A stretch of 28,587 bases of DNA, from contig CALXRO010000023.1 of assembly GCA_944390875.1 (NCBI GenBank), positions 1-28,587 of the forward strand, read 5' to 3'. Below the pieces are notes generated by a model, which saw nothing but the letters and a program-made list of their open reading frames with translations, searched no databases and was not told the origin of the DNA. The translations under genes were made by a program, and so were the position numbers. Positions 8,716 through 15,906 of the stretch are shown here, one piece after another (the first letter of the stretch is position 1; every line of letters starts with the position of its first letter). Source of the stretch: an uncultured Rickettsiales bacterium (GTDB lineage: Bacteria; Pseudomonadota; Alphaproteobacteria; Rickettsiales; UBA1997).

Positions 8716-9171
8716 ATGAAAATTAATATAATATCTTTTGGTGTGTTTAAAAAATTGGATCCATATCTAAATTTATTTGAAGAATATAAAAAAAGAATTA
8801 ATTTTAATATAAATTTAATAGAAATAAAACCGCACTCAAATTATAAAAACATTGAAGAACAAAAAGAATATGAAGGTTTTGAAATATTAAAGAAATTAAA
8901 TAAAGGTAATAAGATCATAGTACTTGATGAGCATGGTAAAATTATAACAACGAATGAATTTGTAAATATTATTAATAAATATTCAATTAATAGCGATATT
9001 GATTTTATAATAGGAGGGGCTAATGGCTTACCAAACTTTATAATAAAACAAGCTGATTTTGTTTTATCATTTGGTAAAATGGTCTATCCACATTTAATGG
9101 TTAGAGTTATGCTAATAGAGCAGCTATATAGAGTGCACACAATAAATAATAACCATCCTTATCATAAGTAA
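8716..9171 (+). CDS. rlmH: 23S rRNA (pseudouridine1915-N3)-methyltransferase
   Basis: A 151-residue SPOUT methyltransferase of the RlmH (YbeA) family, which methylates pseudouridine 1915 in helix 69 of 23S rRNA using S-adenosylmethionine. It shows the knot motifs DFIIGGANGLP and FGKMVYPHLMVRVMLIEQ and the family ending LYRVHTINNNHPYHK. Length is standard (E. coli 155). In many bacteria rlmH follows rsfS, but here it stands alone, divergent from the small orf at 8616. It ends directly against the stop of the prohead protease on the other strand with no spacer. Confidence 0.95.
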   Translation: MKINIISFGVFKKLDPYLNLFEEYKKRINFNINLIEIKPHSNYKNIEEQKEYEGFEILKKLNKGNKIIVLDEHGKIITTNEFVNIINKYSINSDIDFIIGGANGLPNFIIKQADFVLSFGKMVYPHLMVRVMLIEQLYRVHTINNNHPYHK

Positions 9172-9612
9172 TTATTTACAATAAATTACGTTTGATAACT
9201 TATTTGCAGGTGACAAAACTAAACTCACTTCAATCAAATCTAATGATTTTATTATTCTCCTCCCTTTTGGATCAAATGTAAATTTATTTGCAATATAACC
9301 TATACTTAGTCCCTTCAACAAATTGTTTTTTATTAATGAATAAATTTTATAATATTTTACGTAATTTACTTTTCCTTCAATATAAAGTCCAATATAATCT
9401 TCCCTTAAATTATATATATTGCCTATAATTTTATTTCTGTCATGCTGCCACAATAATGGAATTGTTTTATTTTTGGTAATCGTATCTTTAAATGCTTTAT
9501 TTATTATTATATCTTTACAAGAGTCCTCTAAGTTAAATATACTTGCATAACCAAAAAATACACCAATCTCATCAGTGTTTTTTTCTAAACTTTTTTTGTA
9601 ATTTGAAACCAA
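9172..9612 (-). CDS. Solitary HK97-family phage prohead protease (GTA-like relic)
   Basis: A 146-residue protein matching the HK97 prohead serine protease fold, which in phages and gene transfer agents trims capsid protein during head assembly. The landmarks are intact: GYASIFN (21-27), LLWQHD with His57, KGLSIGY with Ser103, and DLIEVSLVLSPAN with Glu128. These correspond to the expected His, Ser and acidic catalytic positions. No capsid, portal or terminase gene lies nearby, so this is not a prophage. Scattered gene-transfer-agent genes, including this one, are known from Rickettsiales and other alphaproteobacteria. Conserved catalytic residues suggest selection, but its present substrate is unknown. 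Confidence 0.85.
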   Translation of the reverse strand: MVSNYKKSLEKNTDEIGVFFGYASIFNLEDSCKDIIINKAFKDTITKNKTIPLLWQHDRNKIIGNIYNLREDYIGLYIEGKVNYVKYYKIYSLIKNNLLKGLSIGYIANKFTFDPKGRRIIKSLDLIEVSLVLSPANKLSNVIYCK

Positions 9613-9674
9613 AAACGATAATTTTTTATCATAAAAATATATTAGGACAATTATTAGACTTCGGAAGACCTAAA

Positions 9675-9696
9675 AAAATCCCCTAACGGGGATTTT
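9675..9696 (-). terminator. Rho-independent terminator of pal
   Basis: A perfect nine-base-pair stem (AAAATCCCC/GGGGATTTT) with a TAAC loop. On the minus strand it runs directly into a seven-T tract. It lies 25 bases past the pal stop and is one of the few GC-rich spots in the neighbourhood. Confidence 0.88.
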
Positions 9697-9720
9697 GAAA
9701 GACATTAACAAAAAAATTCT

Positions 9721-10179
9721 TTATCTCTTAACTATAACAGATCTTCTGTTTTTTGACCAAACAGCCTCTCCTTTACCAAGTACTGCTGGTTTTTCTTTTC
9801 CATAGCTTATAGTCTTTATTCTTTTAGCACTTATACCTTGTGAAACAAGATATTTTTTAACAGCATTTGCTCTTCTTTGTCCAAGAGCTAAATTATATTC
9901 CCTTGTGCCTCTTTCGTCACAATGACCTTCTATTAAGATATTTACATCTTCGTTGTTTTCTAACCAATTTGCTATTTTATCTAGAGTTCTTTTTGAACGA
10001 TCACTTAAGGCCGAACTATCAAATTTAAAGAAAACTCTATCTTCTTTTGGTCGTTCGGATGCAACCTTTTCATTTATAAATGTTGCCTCTTCTTCAGTAT
10101 TAACAACATCATAGTTGTTACCCCCTCCACATGCAAACGTTAAAATCAGCAGTGGTAAAATTAAATATTTTTTGCTCAT
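9721..10179 (-). CDS. pal: Peptidoglycan-associated lipoprotein Pal
   Basis: A 152-residue outer-membrane lipoprotein that holds the outer membrane to peptidoglycan and works with Tol proteins during constriction. The signal peptide ends in the lipobox LTFAC with Cys17. The OmpA-type domain spans about residues 45-150, with FKFDSSALS, the diaminopimelate-binding segment GHCDERGTREYNLALGQRRA and the ending NRRSVIVKR. Length is typical. tolB, usually just upstream, is absent and an M48 protease lies there instead. Pal has its own candidate promoter and a strong terminator, so it is probably a single-gene unit. Confidence 0.95.
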   Translation of the reverse strand: MSKKYLILPLLILTFACGGGNNYDVVNTEEEATFINEKVASERPKEDRVFFKFDSSALSDRSKRTLDKIANWLENNEDVNILIEGHCDERGTREYNLALGQRRANAVKKYLVSQGISAKRIKTISYGKEKPAVLGKGEAVWSKNRRSVIVKR

Positions 10180-10208
10180 AATAGTAGTCTTTTATTAATT
10201 ATAAGTAT

Positions 10209-10236
10209 ATAATATGTCCTGTTTAATAATAGTCAA
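10209..10236 (-). promoter_or_regulatory. Candidate sigma70 promoter for pal
   Basis: On the minus strand, TTGACT (10231-10236) and TATTAT (10209-10214) are separated by 16 bases, each matching 5 of 6 consensus bases. The pal ATG follows about 30 bases downstream. Confidence 0.5.
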
Positions 10237-10281
10237 TAGTTATTTATTATTCATTGATTTACTAAATATTATTATATATCG

Positions 10282-10295
10282 TAGTGTAACCACTA
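10282..10295. repeat. Small hairpin after the M48 protease gene
   Basis: Five-base-pair inverted repeat TAGTG/CACTA with a TAAC loop, 19 bases past the M48 stop. On the minus strand no T tract follows, so it is not a convincing intrinsic terminator. It may only protect the mRNA 3' end. Confidence 0.25.
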
Positions 10296-10313
10296 TTCAT
10301 ATCCCTTGCTTTT

Positions 10314-11438
10314 TCAACGAATAAAACCATTTAGATTATTTTTTATAAGAATCAATTTTGTTTTCAAAACAATAAATTTGTTCTTAAAAAACATAGTAAT
10401 GTTATAATAATCTCTAATTAAAGCATCAACTTTTGCAAGTTTATAGCTCCAAAAACAAGTTCCAATTAGTATAAAGAAAGACAACAAAAATGTCAAATTT
10501 ACACCATAAACTGGCTTTATAGTATTACTTGTTTCATCAATATCTGCTACATTGTTCATTCTACTTTTTGTACTAGGATGAGAAGAAAAGATTGAAAAAT
10601 AACCACTATCCCCAAGCAAACTCAAGGCTTTTGACATTTCTATTCCTCCTACAACTTCTGCTCCTTGTGAGTCCGCCCTATATTCAATACTTTTACTTAT
10701 CTGTAATTGAATAAATTTATATATGTTCAATATAACAAATTTATAAAAAAAATTTATAATAAAATCCAAAAAATTATACAATGAATCTATAGCAATTGAT
10801 ATATAGTTACCTATTACTGGTATTATACATATTATTCTAACAAAAATAGTAAATATGATTTGTATGATACCAGATACAAAGTTGTTTGCTCTTTCATTTA
10901 TTATCAAAAGTAATGCTGTAAAATAATCCTTGTTTATTATATGTGAAATTTCATGACCCATTATACCTTCAACATATTTTAAAAACTGTTCTCTATTTTC
11001 TGTTTCTGATCTATATAGATTTAATAAGGCAGTTGTTATAACAATTATATTCTTTCTTAAACTGCCTACTGCATAAGCATTAACTTCATTTGAATCATTT
11101 ATATATAATTTTATGTCTTGCCTATTAAATTTTAATTTTACTTTTTCAAATGCTTCGGAAATATCATTATACTTGTCGTCCTTTGTAGCTAATACACTTC
11201 TTTTAGCATAATATCTAACACTTGAAGAAAAACAAAAATCAAAAAATAAAAAAAGTAACATAAGGGCTGTTGTAGATGATATTGATAAAAATATCAATGA
11301 TTCTATATAACGATCCTGTGCAGAAGTAGCTAAAAAATATTTTCCAAGAACTAAAAAAGTTAAAGGACTAAGTACAACTATGAAATTTAATATACTAAGT
11401 ATATATACCAATATAAAACTAAATATTTTCGCAAACAT
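10314..11438 (-). CDS. Membrane M48-family zinc metalloprotease (HtpX-like)
   Basis: A 374-residue protease with two N-terminal membrane helices (about 8-32 and 46-70), the zinc motif HEISH at 162-166, and the third ligand in EYRADSQGA (Glu252). It also has the FSSHPSTKSRMNN segment typical of HtpX-like enzymes. Further hydrophobic stretches flank the Glu site and residues 310-330. HtpX-family proteases remove damaged inner-membrane proteins, with the catalytic site facing the cytoplasm. At 374 residues it is longer than E. coli HtpX (293), so it may be a related M48B subgroup rather than a strict orthologue. It starts six bases after greA ends and is probably co-transcribed with it. Confidence 0.85.
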   Translation of the reverse strand: MFAKIFSFILVYILSILNFIVVLSPLTFLVLGKYFLATSAQDRYIESLIFLSISSTTALMLLFLFFDFCFSSSVRYYAKRSVLATKDDKYNDISEAFEKVKLKFNRQDIKLYINDSNEVNAYAVGSLRKNIIVITTALLNLYRSETENREQFLKYVEGIMGHEISHIINKDYFTALLLIINERANNFVSGIIQIIFTIFVRIICIIPVIGNYISIAIDSLYNFLDFIINFFYKFVILNIYKFIQLQISKSIEYRADSQGAEVVGGIEMSKALSLLGDSGYFSIFSSHPSTKSRMNNVADIDETSNTIKPVYGVNLTFLLSFFILIGTCFWSYKLAKVDALIRDYYNITMFFKNKFIVLKTKLILIKNNLNGFIR

Positions 11439-11444
11439 ATTTTT

Positions 11445-11924
11445 TTAATCTCCTTTCCATTCTATATTTGTTATTTCGTAATATTTTATACCACTAGGAA
11501 TCTTAATTTCAACAGATTCACCAACTTTTTTTCCTACAAGTGCTCTACCTATTGGTGAATCGACAGAAATTTTATTTTTGCCTAAATCTGTTTCAAATTC
11601 GCTTAATAAAGTATAAGTTATCCCTTTTTCTGTATCTTCATCAAGCATATGTACTGTTGCTCCAAAGTCTATAACATCACCTGATAATTTATTAATATCA
11701 ACAATCTCAGCATTTGATAATTTTTCACTCAATGAAGATATCATTGCTTCATTTATTGCTTGTTTTTCTTTTGAAGAGCTATATTCTGTATTTTCACTAA
11801 GATCGCCTAAAGCTCTTGCTTCACCTATAGATTTTGATATTTTAGGTCTTTCAATGTGAATAAGTTCATCTAGTTTATTTCTTAGCTTTTCATAACCATA
11901 CTTTGTAATTTTAAATCTCTGCAT
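11445..11924 (-). CDS. greA: Transcription elongation factor GreA
   Basis: A 159-residue GreA, which enters the RNA polymerase secondary channel and stimulates cleavage of backtracked RNA. The N-terminal coiled coil shows ERPKISKSIGEARALGDLSENTEY, with the acidic tip DLSENTEY that acts at the active site. The C-terminal FKBP-like domain has SPIGRALVGKKVGESVEIKIPSG. Length equals the family norm (158). It is the first gene of a likely greA–M48 protease operon driven by a promoter with a consensus -35 at 11997-12002. Confidence 0.96.
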   Translation of the reverse strand: MQRFKITKYGYEKLRNKLDELIHIERPKISKSIGEARALGDLSENTEYSSSKEKQAINEAMISSLSEKLSNAEIVDINKLSGDVIDFGATVHMLDEDTEKGITYTLLSEFETDLGKNKISVDSPIGRALVGKKVGESVEIKIPSGIKYYEITNIEWKGD

Positions 11925-11975
11925 GTTTTTATTTTTTTATTTATAAAATATTTTAAAGTAGAATTAGTTGCTATA

Positions 11976-12002
11976 TTTATAATAACCGTTGATTTTTGTC
12001 AA
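11976..12002 (-). promoter_or_regulatory. Candidate promoter for greA
   Basis: A perfect -35 TTGACA lies at 11997-12002 on the minus strand. The best -10, TATAAA at 11976-11981, leaves a short 15-base spacer. TAAATA with a 17-base spacer is the alternative. The -35 is persuasive, the exact -10 is not. Confidence 0.45.
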
Positions 12003-12016
12003 GATATTATAGATAC

Positions 12017-12037
12017 GTTCTTGATAAGAACATAATA
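12017..12037. repeat. Palindrome with the shared 14-mer (copy 2)
   Basis: GTTCTT-GAT-AAGAAC is a palindrome at 12017-12031, 15 bases upstream of the greA -35. Its right side extends into ATAAGAACATAATA (12024-12037), identical to 4816-4829 in the glmS/iscS divergent region. Position and symmetry would suit an operator. Confidence 0.35.
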
Positions 12038-12074
12038 AACTATTGCATAAAATCATAATCTTTAAATTATTTTT

Positions 12075-12103
12075 TTGCTTTGATTTTCTGATAGTGATAT
12101 AAT
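12075..12103 (+). promoter_or_regulatory. Candidate distal infC promoter with extended -10
   Basis: TATAAT at 12098-12103 is a perfect -10 preceded by TGA (TGn, extended -10). A weak -35 TTGCTT lies at 12075-12080 with a 17-base spacer. A transcript from here would have a leader of almost 200 bases before infC, including hairpins at 12117-12132 and 12254-12270. Confidence 0.45.
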
Positions 12104-12221
12104 TTTTATGAAAAATATCCTTATTAAAGGATCTTTTAAATTAGAAACAGATATTGGTTACAATAAATATTCATAATTTATTATATATTTATTACAAAAT
12201 AAAGAAAATACTTAAAACTCA

Positions 12222-12249
12222 TTGAAATAAAAAAACACAATAATATTAT
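12222..12249 (+). promoter_or_regulatory. Candidate proximal infC promoter
   Basis: TTGAAA (12222-12227) and TATTAT (12244-12249) are separated by 16 bases, each matching 5 of 6. It would give a leader of about 50 bases beginning at the 12254-12270 hairpin. Confidence 0.35.
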
Positions 12250-12306
12250 TTGATTAATACAATGTATTAAAGAATTAATTAGTAACTTTAATAAAGAGCA
12301 AATAAC

Positions 12307-12825
12307 TTGGCAAATAACGAACTAAATATAAACGAACAGATAAAGTCCAAAGAAGTCAGAGTGATAGACAACAATGGTCAAATGTTAGGAATAGTTTCAA
12401 CTTTTAAAGCTATAAGTATGGCACGAGCAGAAGGATTGGATTTAGTGGAAGTATCGCCGAATTCTGAACCTCCTGTGTGTAAAATAGCAGATTATGGTAA
12501 GATAAGATACCAAAATCAAAAAAAAGCTGCCGAAGCTAAGAAAAAACAAAAGATTATAGAGACAAAAGAAATAAAGCTTTCATTAAACATAGCCTTAGGC
12601 GATTATAATGTAAAAATAAAACAAGCAAGAAAATTTTTTGAACAAGGCAATAAAGTTAGATTTTCCTTTCAATTTAGAGGTAGAGAGATCATACACTCAG
12701 ATTTAGTTAAGGAAATGGCTGACAAAATAATAGATGAGCTTTCTGACGTTTCAAAAATTGATACAACACCAAAAATGGAAGGGAAAAAACTATTTTTTGT
12801 CCTATCGTCGTTAAATAAAAAGTAA
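12307..12825 (+). CDS. infC: Translation initiation factor IF-3 with a TTG start
   Basis: A 172-residue IF-3, which binds the 30S subunit, prevents premature subunit joining and checks start codon and initiator tRNA. The N-domain shows VRVIDNNGQMLGIVS and ARAEGLDLVEVSPNSEPPVC with KIADYGK. A lysine-rich linker follows, then the C-domain with KVRFSFQFRGREI and IDTTPKMEGKKLFFVLS. The only plausible start is TTG at 12307. The frame closes at a stop at 12292 and no ATG precedes the conserved N-terminus. A weak AAAGAG lies upstream. Non-ATG starts on infC (ATT in E. coli) allow IF-3 to repress its own translation, and a TTG may serve likewise, which is inference. It is followed by murA after 11 bases, and thrS, rpmI and rplT are not adjacent. 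Confidence 0.95.
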   Translation: MANNELNINEQIKSKEVRVIDNNGQMLGIVSTFKAISMARAEGLDLVEVSPNSEPPVCKIADYGKIRYQNQKKAAEAKKKQKIIETKEIKLSLNIALGDYNVKIKQARKFFEQGNKVRFSFQFRGREIIHSDLVKEMADKIIDELSDVSKIDTTPKMEGKKLFFVLSSLNKK

Positions 12826-12836
12826 AAGTAGATTTT

Positions 12837-14138
12837 ATGAAAAAACTTGTTATAGAAGGGGGCAATAGATTAAATGGTTTATTACATATATCTGGAGCAA
12901 AAAATGCTTCATTGCCCATACTTATGGCAAGTATTTTAATAAATGGAAAGTCAAAAGTGTTTAATGTTCCATCTGTAGCTGATATAACAACTACAATAGA
13001 ACTACTAACGTATTTAGGAGCCTCATTGGAAATTAATAACGATGAAATTGATGGCAAAAAAGCCTTTATCGTTGACGCAAAAAATATAAATACAGTTGAA
13101 GCACCATATGAAATAGTTAGTAAAATGAGAGCCTCTTTTTGGGTATTAGGATCTTTATTGGGCAGATTTGGTGAAGCAAAAGTTTCTTTGCCTGGTGGTT
13201 GTGCAATAGGCCCAAGACCATGTGATATATACATAGACGCATTAGAAAAAATGAATGTAGATATTAGAATAGAAAATGGATATGTTATTGCAAATGCAAA
13301 ATCAAGTAATAAAAAATTAAAAGGGGCTGATATATCACTACGTTTTCCTTCAGTTGGGGCAACACATAACACAATAATGGCAGCAACATTAGCTGAAGGT
13401 AGAACCGTTATAAGAAATGCAGCGAAAGAGCCAGAAATTGTTGATTTATGCAATTATTTATTAAATGCTGGAGCTGATATATCAAATGCTGGTACCGATA
13501 CAATTATTATCAATGGCGTTGAAGAATTATATGATAATGAATATAAAGTTATGGGGGACAGAATAGAAGCTTTTACCTATATGGTTGCAGCAGCTATTAC
13601 AGAAGGAGATCTTATACTTGATGGAATAGATTTTAAACATACACTTAAAAAACCAATTGAAATATTAAAACAAATTGGAGTTGGTTTTGATTCAATAAGT
13701 GCTGATAAGATAAGAGTATTTTATGATAAACCTTTAATACCTACTAACATTGTTACTGAGGTTTTTCCTGGTTTTCCTACTGACGCTCAGGCCTCAATGA
13801 TGACATTATTAGGTAAAACTGAAGGCGTATCAACAATAGAAGAAACAATTTTTGAAAATAGATTTATGCATGTGCCAGAATTGAATAGGCTTGGTGCAAA
13901 TATAGTTACAGATGGAAATCTTGCAACAATTAATGGTGTTAAAAATTATTCGGGTGCAAATGTTATGGCTTCTGATTTAAGAGCTGGCATGGCATTGATT
14001 CTGGCTGGCTTGGCAGCTGACGGTATAACCGAGGTAAGTAGAATATATCATATAAATAGGGGCTATGATGGTTTTATGGAAAAATTATCCAAGTGTGGCG
14101 CTAAGTTAGAATTTATAGAAAATGAAGAGAATATATAG
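12837..14138 (+). CDS. murA: UDP-N-acetylglucosamine 1-carboxyvinyltransferase
   Basis: A 433-residue MurA that transfers enolpyruvate from phosphoenolpyruvate to UDP-GlcNAc, the first committed step of peptidoglycan synthesis. Key residues are visible: GAKNASLPILMA at 20-31 (including the conserved Lys22-Asn23) and the catalytic loop SLPGGCAIGPRP with Cys122, the residue attacked by fosfomycin. The C-terminal half has EVFPGFPTDAQA, ENRFMHVPELNRLGA and DLRAGMALILAGL. The Cys means the usual sensitivity to fosfomycin is expected. Length is normal (E. coli 419). It starts 11 bases after infC and is probably co-transcribed with it. It converges on holC with six bases between stops. Confidence 0.97.
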   Translation: MKKLVIEGGNRLNGLLHISGAKNASLPILMASILINGKSKVFNVPSVADITTTIELLTYLGASLEINNDEIDGKKAFIVDAKNINTVEAPYEIVSKMRASFWVLGSLLGRFGEAKVSLPGGCAIGPRPCDIYIDALEKMNVDIRIENGYVIANAKSSNKKLKGADISLRFPSVGATHNTIMAATLAEGRTVIRNAAKEPEIVDLCNYLLNAGADISNAGTDTIIINGVEELYDNEYKVMGDRIEAFTYMVAAAITEGDLILDGIDFKHTLKKPIEILKQIGVGFDSISADKIRVFYDKPLIPTNIVTEVFPGFPTDAQASMMTLLGKTEGVSTIEETIFENRFMHVPELNRLGANIVTDGNLATINGVKNYSGANVMASDLRAGMALILAGLAADGITEVSRIYHINRGYDGFMEKLSKCGAKLEFIENEENI

Positions 14139-14144
14139 AGTAAA

Positions 14145-14615
14145 TTATTGCTTAAATTTATCTAAACATACCCATTTACCATCTATTTTAGTATTAAGAG
14201 TCATTTTATATTCCATTTTATCGTATTCATCAAAAGCCGATTTTGCCTGATTTACACTATTTTTATTAGCATTAGTAAAAACATAAAAAACTTTTTCAAA
14301 TACATCAATAAAATCGAAGTTATCCAAAAAATTACTTATCAAAAGATAATCAGCAGAATTAAAATTTAATAACTCATTAGATAGCAAAAGCCTCTCGTAT
14401 TTTTTAGATTCATTTTTAGGATCATAAATAGAATGTGGTAAAAAATCAGTGTTCTCACAAAAATCCCACAATATTTTATCAAGTTTTTTTAATTTATCTG
14501 CAGAGTTTGAGTATAAAAGTATTTTCTTATTATTCCTAAATATAAGTTGTTTAAAAAAATTAAACAAAAATTTATTTATATCCGAATCAATACAATAAAA
14601 AATAATTTCAGTCAT
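14145..14615 (-). CDS. holC: DNA polymerase III chi subunit
   Basis: A 156-residue HolC-like protein. In the clamp loader, chi links psi to single-strand DNA-binding protein. Recognisable points are LLYSNSADKLKKLDKILWDF with DFLPHSIYD after it, then ERLLLSNELLNFNSADYLLIS, and a C-terminal segment with AFDEYDKMEYK and GKWVCLDKF. Sequence is divergent but the order LW.F...FLPH / NADYL matches the family, and length is typical (E. coli 147). It follows dnaQ with one base between them, so two polymerase III holoenzyme subunits are made from one transcript at the end of a seven-gene operon. Psi (HolD) is not seen. Confidence 0.8.
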   Translation of the reverse strand: MTEIIFYCIDSDINKFLFNFFKQLIFRNNKKILLYSNSADKLKKLDKILWDFCENTDFLPHSIYDPKNESKKYERLLLSNELLNFNSADYLLISNFLDNFDFIDVFEKVFYVFTNANKNSVNQAKSAFDEYDKMEYKMTLNTKIDGKWVCLDKFKQ

Positions 14616-14616
14616 A

Positions 14617-15327
14617 TCATGTACTAATGTTCCATATATTATTTGGAATATATTTATCCAAAAATTCCTTATGTTTCAACAAATCTTCTTCCGAAATTTT
14701 AAAATTACGGCTTGGCAAAACTTTTTTATTTTTTATTTGTGACAAAAAATCTTCAATATCAATATTATTCAAACTAATAGAAACATTTTTATCCTCTATA
14801 AAGCTTTTTTGCGCACCACCATTGAGTTCAATATAAACATCAGCCAATAATTCAGCGTCAAGCAAGGCACCATGGAAAGTTCTTGCTGAATTGTCTATAT
14901 TGAATCTTTTACACAGAGCATCAAGATTATTTTTCTGGCCAGGAAATTTACTTTTCGCAAGAATTAAAGAGTCTATGATCTTATTTTTTAGCTTATCATG
15001 TCCCAATAATTCAAATTCATAATTTACGAATTTCATATCAAAAGTCGCATTATGTGCAACTAAAGGAGAATCGCTAAAAAAATCCAGTAATTTTTGTGCT
15101 ATTTCTGAAAATTTTGGCTTGTCAATTAATTGTTCTGTCGTTATACCATGTATACTAGATGCTTCTTCTGGCACGTCTCTTTCTGGATTTATTAATTCAT
15201 GGAAAAAATTACTAGTTCTTTTACCATCAATAAGTTCAATGCAACCGATTTCTATAAGCCTATCTCCATTTTCTGGATATAGTCCTGTAGTTTCTGTATC
15301 AAAACAAATTTCTCTATTTTGTTGCAT
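14617..15327 (-). CDS. dnaQ: DNA polymerase III epsilon subunit (3'-5' proofreading exonuclease)
   Basis: A 236-residue DnaQ, the proofreading exonuclease of the replicative polymerase. The DEDDh active site is complete: Asp10 and Glu12 in FDTETTG, Asp97 in AHNATFDMKF, His152 and Asp157 in FHGALLDAE. The segment SSIHGITTEQL is also typical. The C-terminal tail after about 185 would carry the polymerase alpha-binding region. Length agrees with the family (E. coli 243). Its ATG overlaps the 3' end of mlaC by 14 bases, and holC follows after one base. Confidence 0.95.
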   Translation of the reverse strand: MQQNREICFDTETTGLYPENGDRLIEIGCIELIDGKRTSNFFHELINPERDVPEEASSIHGITTEQLIDKPKFSEIAQKLLDFFSDSPLVAHNATFDMKFVNYEFELLGHDKLKNKIIDSLILAKSKFPGQKNNLDALCKRFNIDNSARTFHGALLDAELLADVYIELNGGAQKSFIEDKNVSISLNNIDIEDFLSQIKNKKVLPSRNFKISEEDLLKHKEFLDKYIPNNIWNIST

Positions 15328-15904
15328 TTCTGGTTTTTAACTCCTCTAAAAATTTATCAAATCCCTTTGATGTTATCAAAGAATTTACTTCGGATCTTTG
15401 TGCATTTATAAAACTTATACCTTCGGTTATTATATCTGTTATATAATATTTACCATTTTTTTCAACTATTCTAAAGTTATTTTTAATTAATTTGTCATTG
15501 TCGTATTTTACTGTAGTTTGTACTATATAAATACTACTATTTTTTTGTTTTTCTATAGAAACTATTTTATAATTATCTCCAGTGTAGTAGTGTAATACAG
15601 ACAAATAGTTTCTTATTAAAAATTTTGAATATTCTTCTATAAATTTATTTCTTTCTTCTTCTGTAATTGTTTTTTTATGTTTGCCAAGTATAAAATCTCC
15701 CATCCAATTAAAATCCAATATCTGTCTTGATAATATAAAAGTTTCAACTTCTTTTTTTCTTTGTTGGTCTAAGGATTCTATTGTTTCAAATTTTTTTGCA
15801 AAATTATTTATAAAATCAGTTATACCTTTGTTTGCATTAGCAAAAACTAAAGATATTGATAAAGCTAAAATAATTAAAATGCTTTTAAATATATTTCTTC
15901 TCAT
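15314..15904 (-). CDS. mlaC: Periplasmic phospholipid-binding protein MlaC (Tgt2/Ttg2D family)
   Basis: A 196-residue secreted protein with a signal peptide at 1-24 (hydrophobic ILIILALSISLVFA, cleavage near ANA). The rest fits the MlaC domain: ILSRQILDFNWMGDFILGKH, EYSKFLIRNYLSVL, YIVQTTVKYDN and YYITDIITEGISFINAQRSE. MlaC ferries phospholipids between outer-membrane MlaA and the inner-membrane MlaFEDB transporter, keeping the outer leaflet free of phospholipid. mlaA lies directly upstream in the same operon. mlaFED are not in the window and must lie elsewhere if the pathway is complete. It is followed by an overlapping dnaQ. Confidence 0.9.
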   Translation of the reverse strand: MRRNIFKSILIILALSISLVFANANKGITDFINNFAKKFETIESLDQQRKKEVETFILSRQILDFNWMGDFILGKHKKTITEEERNKFIEEYSKFLIRNYLSVLHYYTGDNYKIVSIEKQKNSSIYIVQTTVKYDNDKLIKNNFRIVEKNGKYYITDIITEGISFINAQRSEVNSLITSKGFDKFLEELKTRNATK

Positions 15905-15906
15905 AA

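Larger units (their letters stand above)
11925..12306. other. Divergent greA/infC control region
   Basis: A 382-base non-coding stretch, the largest gene-free gap in the window. It contains a greA promoter (minus), two candidate infC promoters (plus), a 15-base palindrome at 12017-12031, a six-base-pair hairpin at 12117-12132 (ATCCTT/AAGGAT), and a seven-base-pair hairpin at 12254-12270 (TTAATAC/GTATTAA) ending 36 bases before the infC start. I see no tRNA, SRP RNA or other known RNA gene. Confidence 0.6.

Noticed and set aside
9172..9612. Prophage or integrated element around the prohead protease.
   Set aside because: Both sides are housekeeping genes with zero or short spacing. There is no integrase, attachment repeat or other phage gene.
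12108..12176. A 22-codon frame in the infC leader (MKNILIKGSFK...), possibly a leader peptide.
   Set aside because: Its ATG sits at the expected start of transcription of the distal promoter, with no room for a ribosome-binding site, and its codons are not enriched for any regulated amino acid.
12707..13453. A 248-codon minus-strand open frame inside infC/murA.
   Set aside because: It is fully antisense to the clearly conserved murA and infC, with no recognisable motif.
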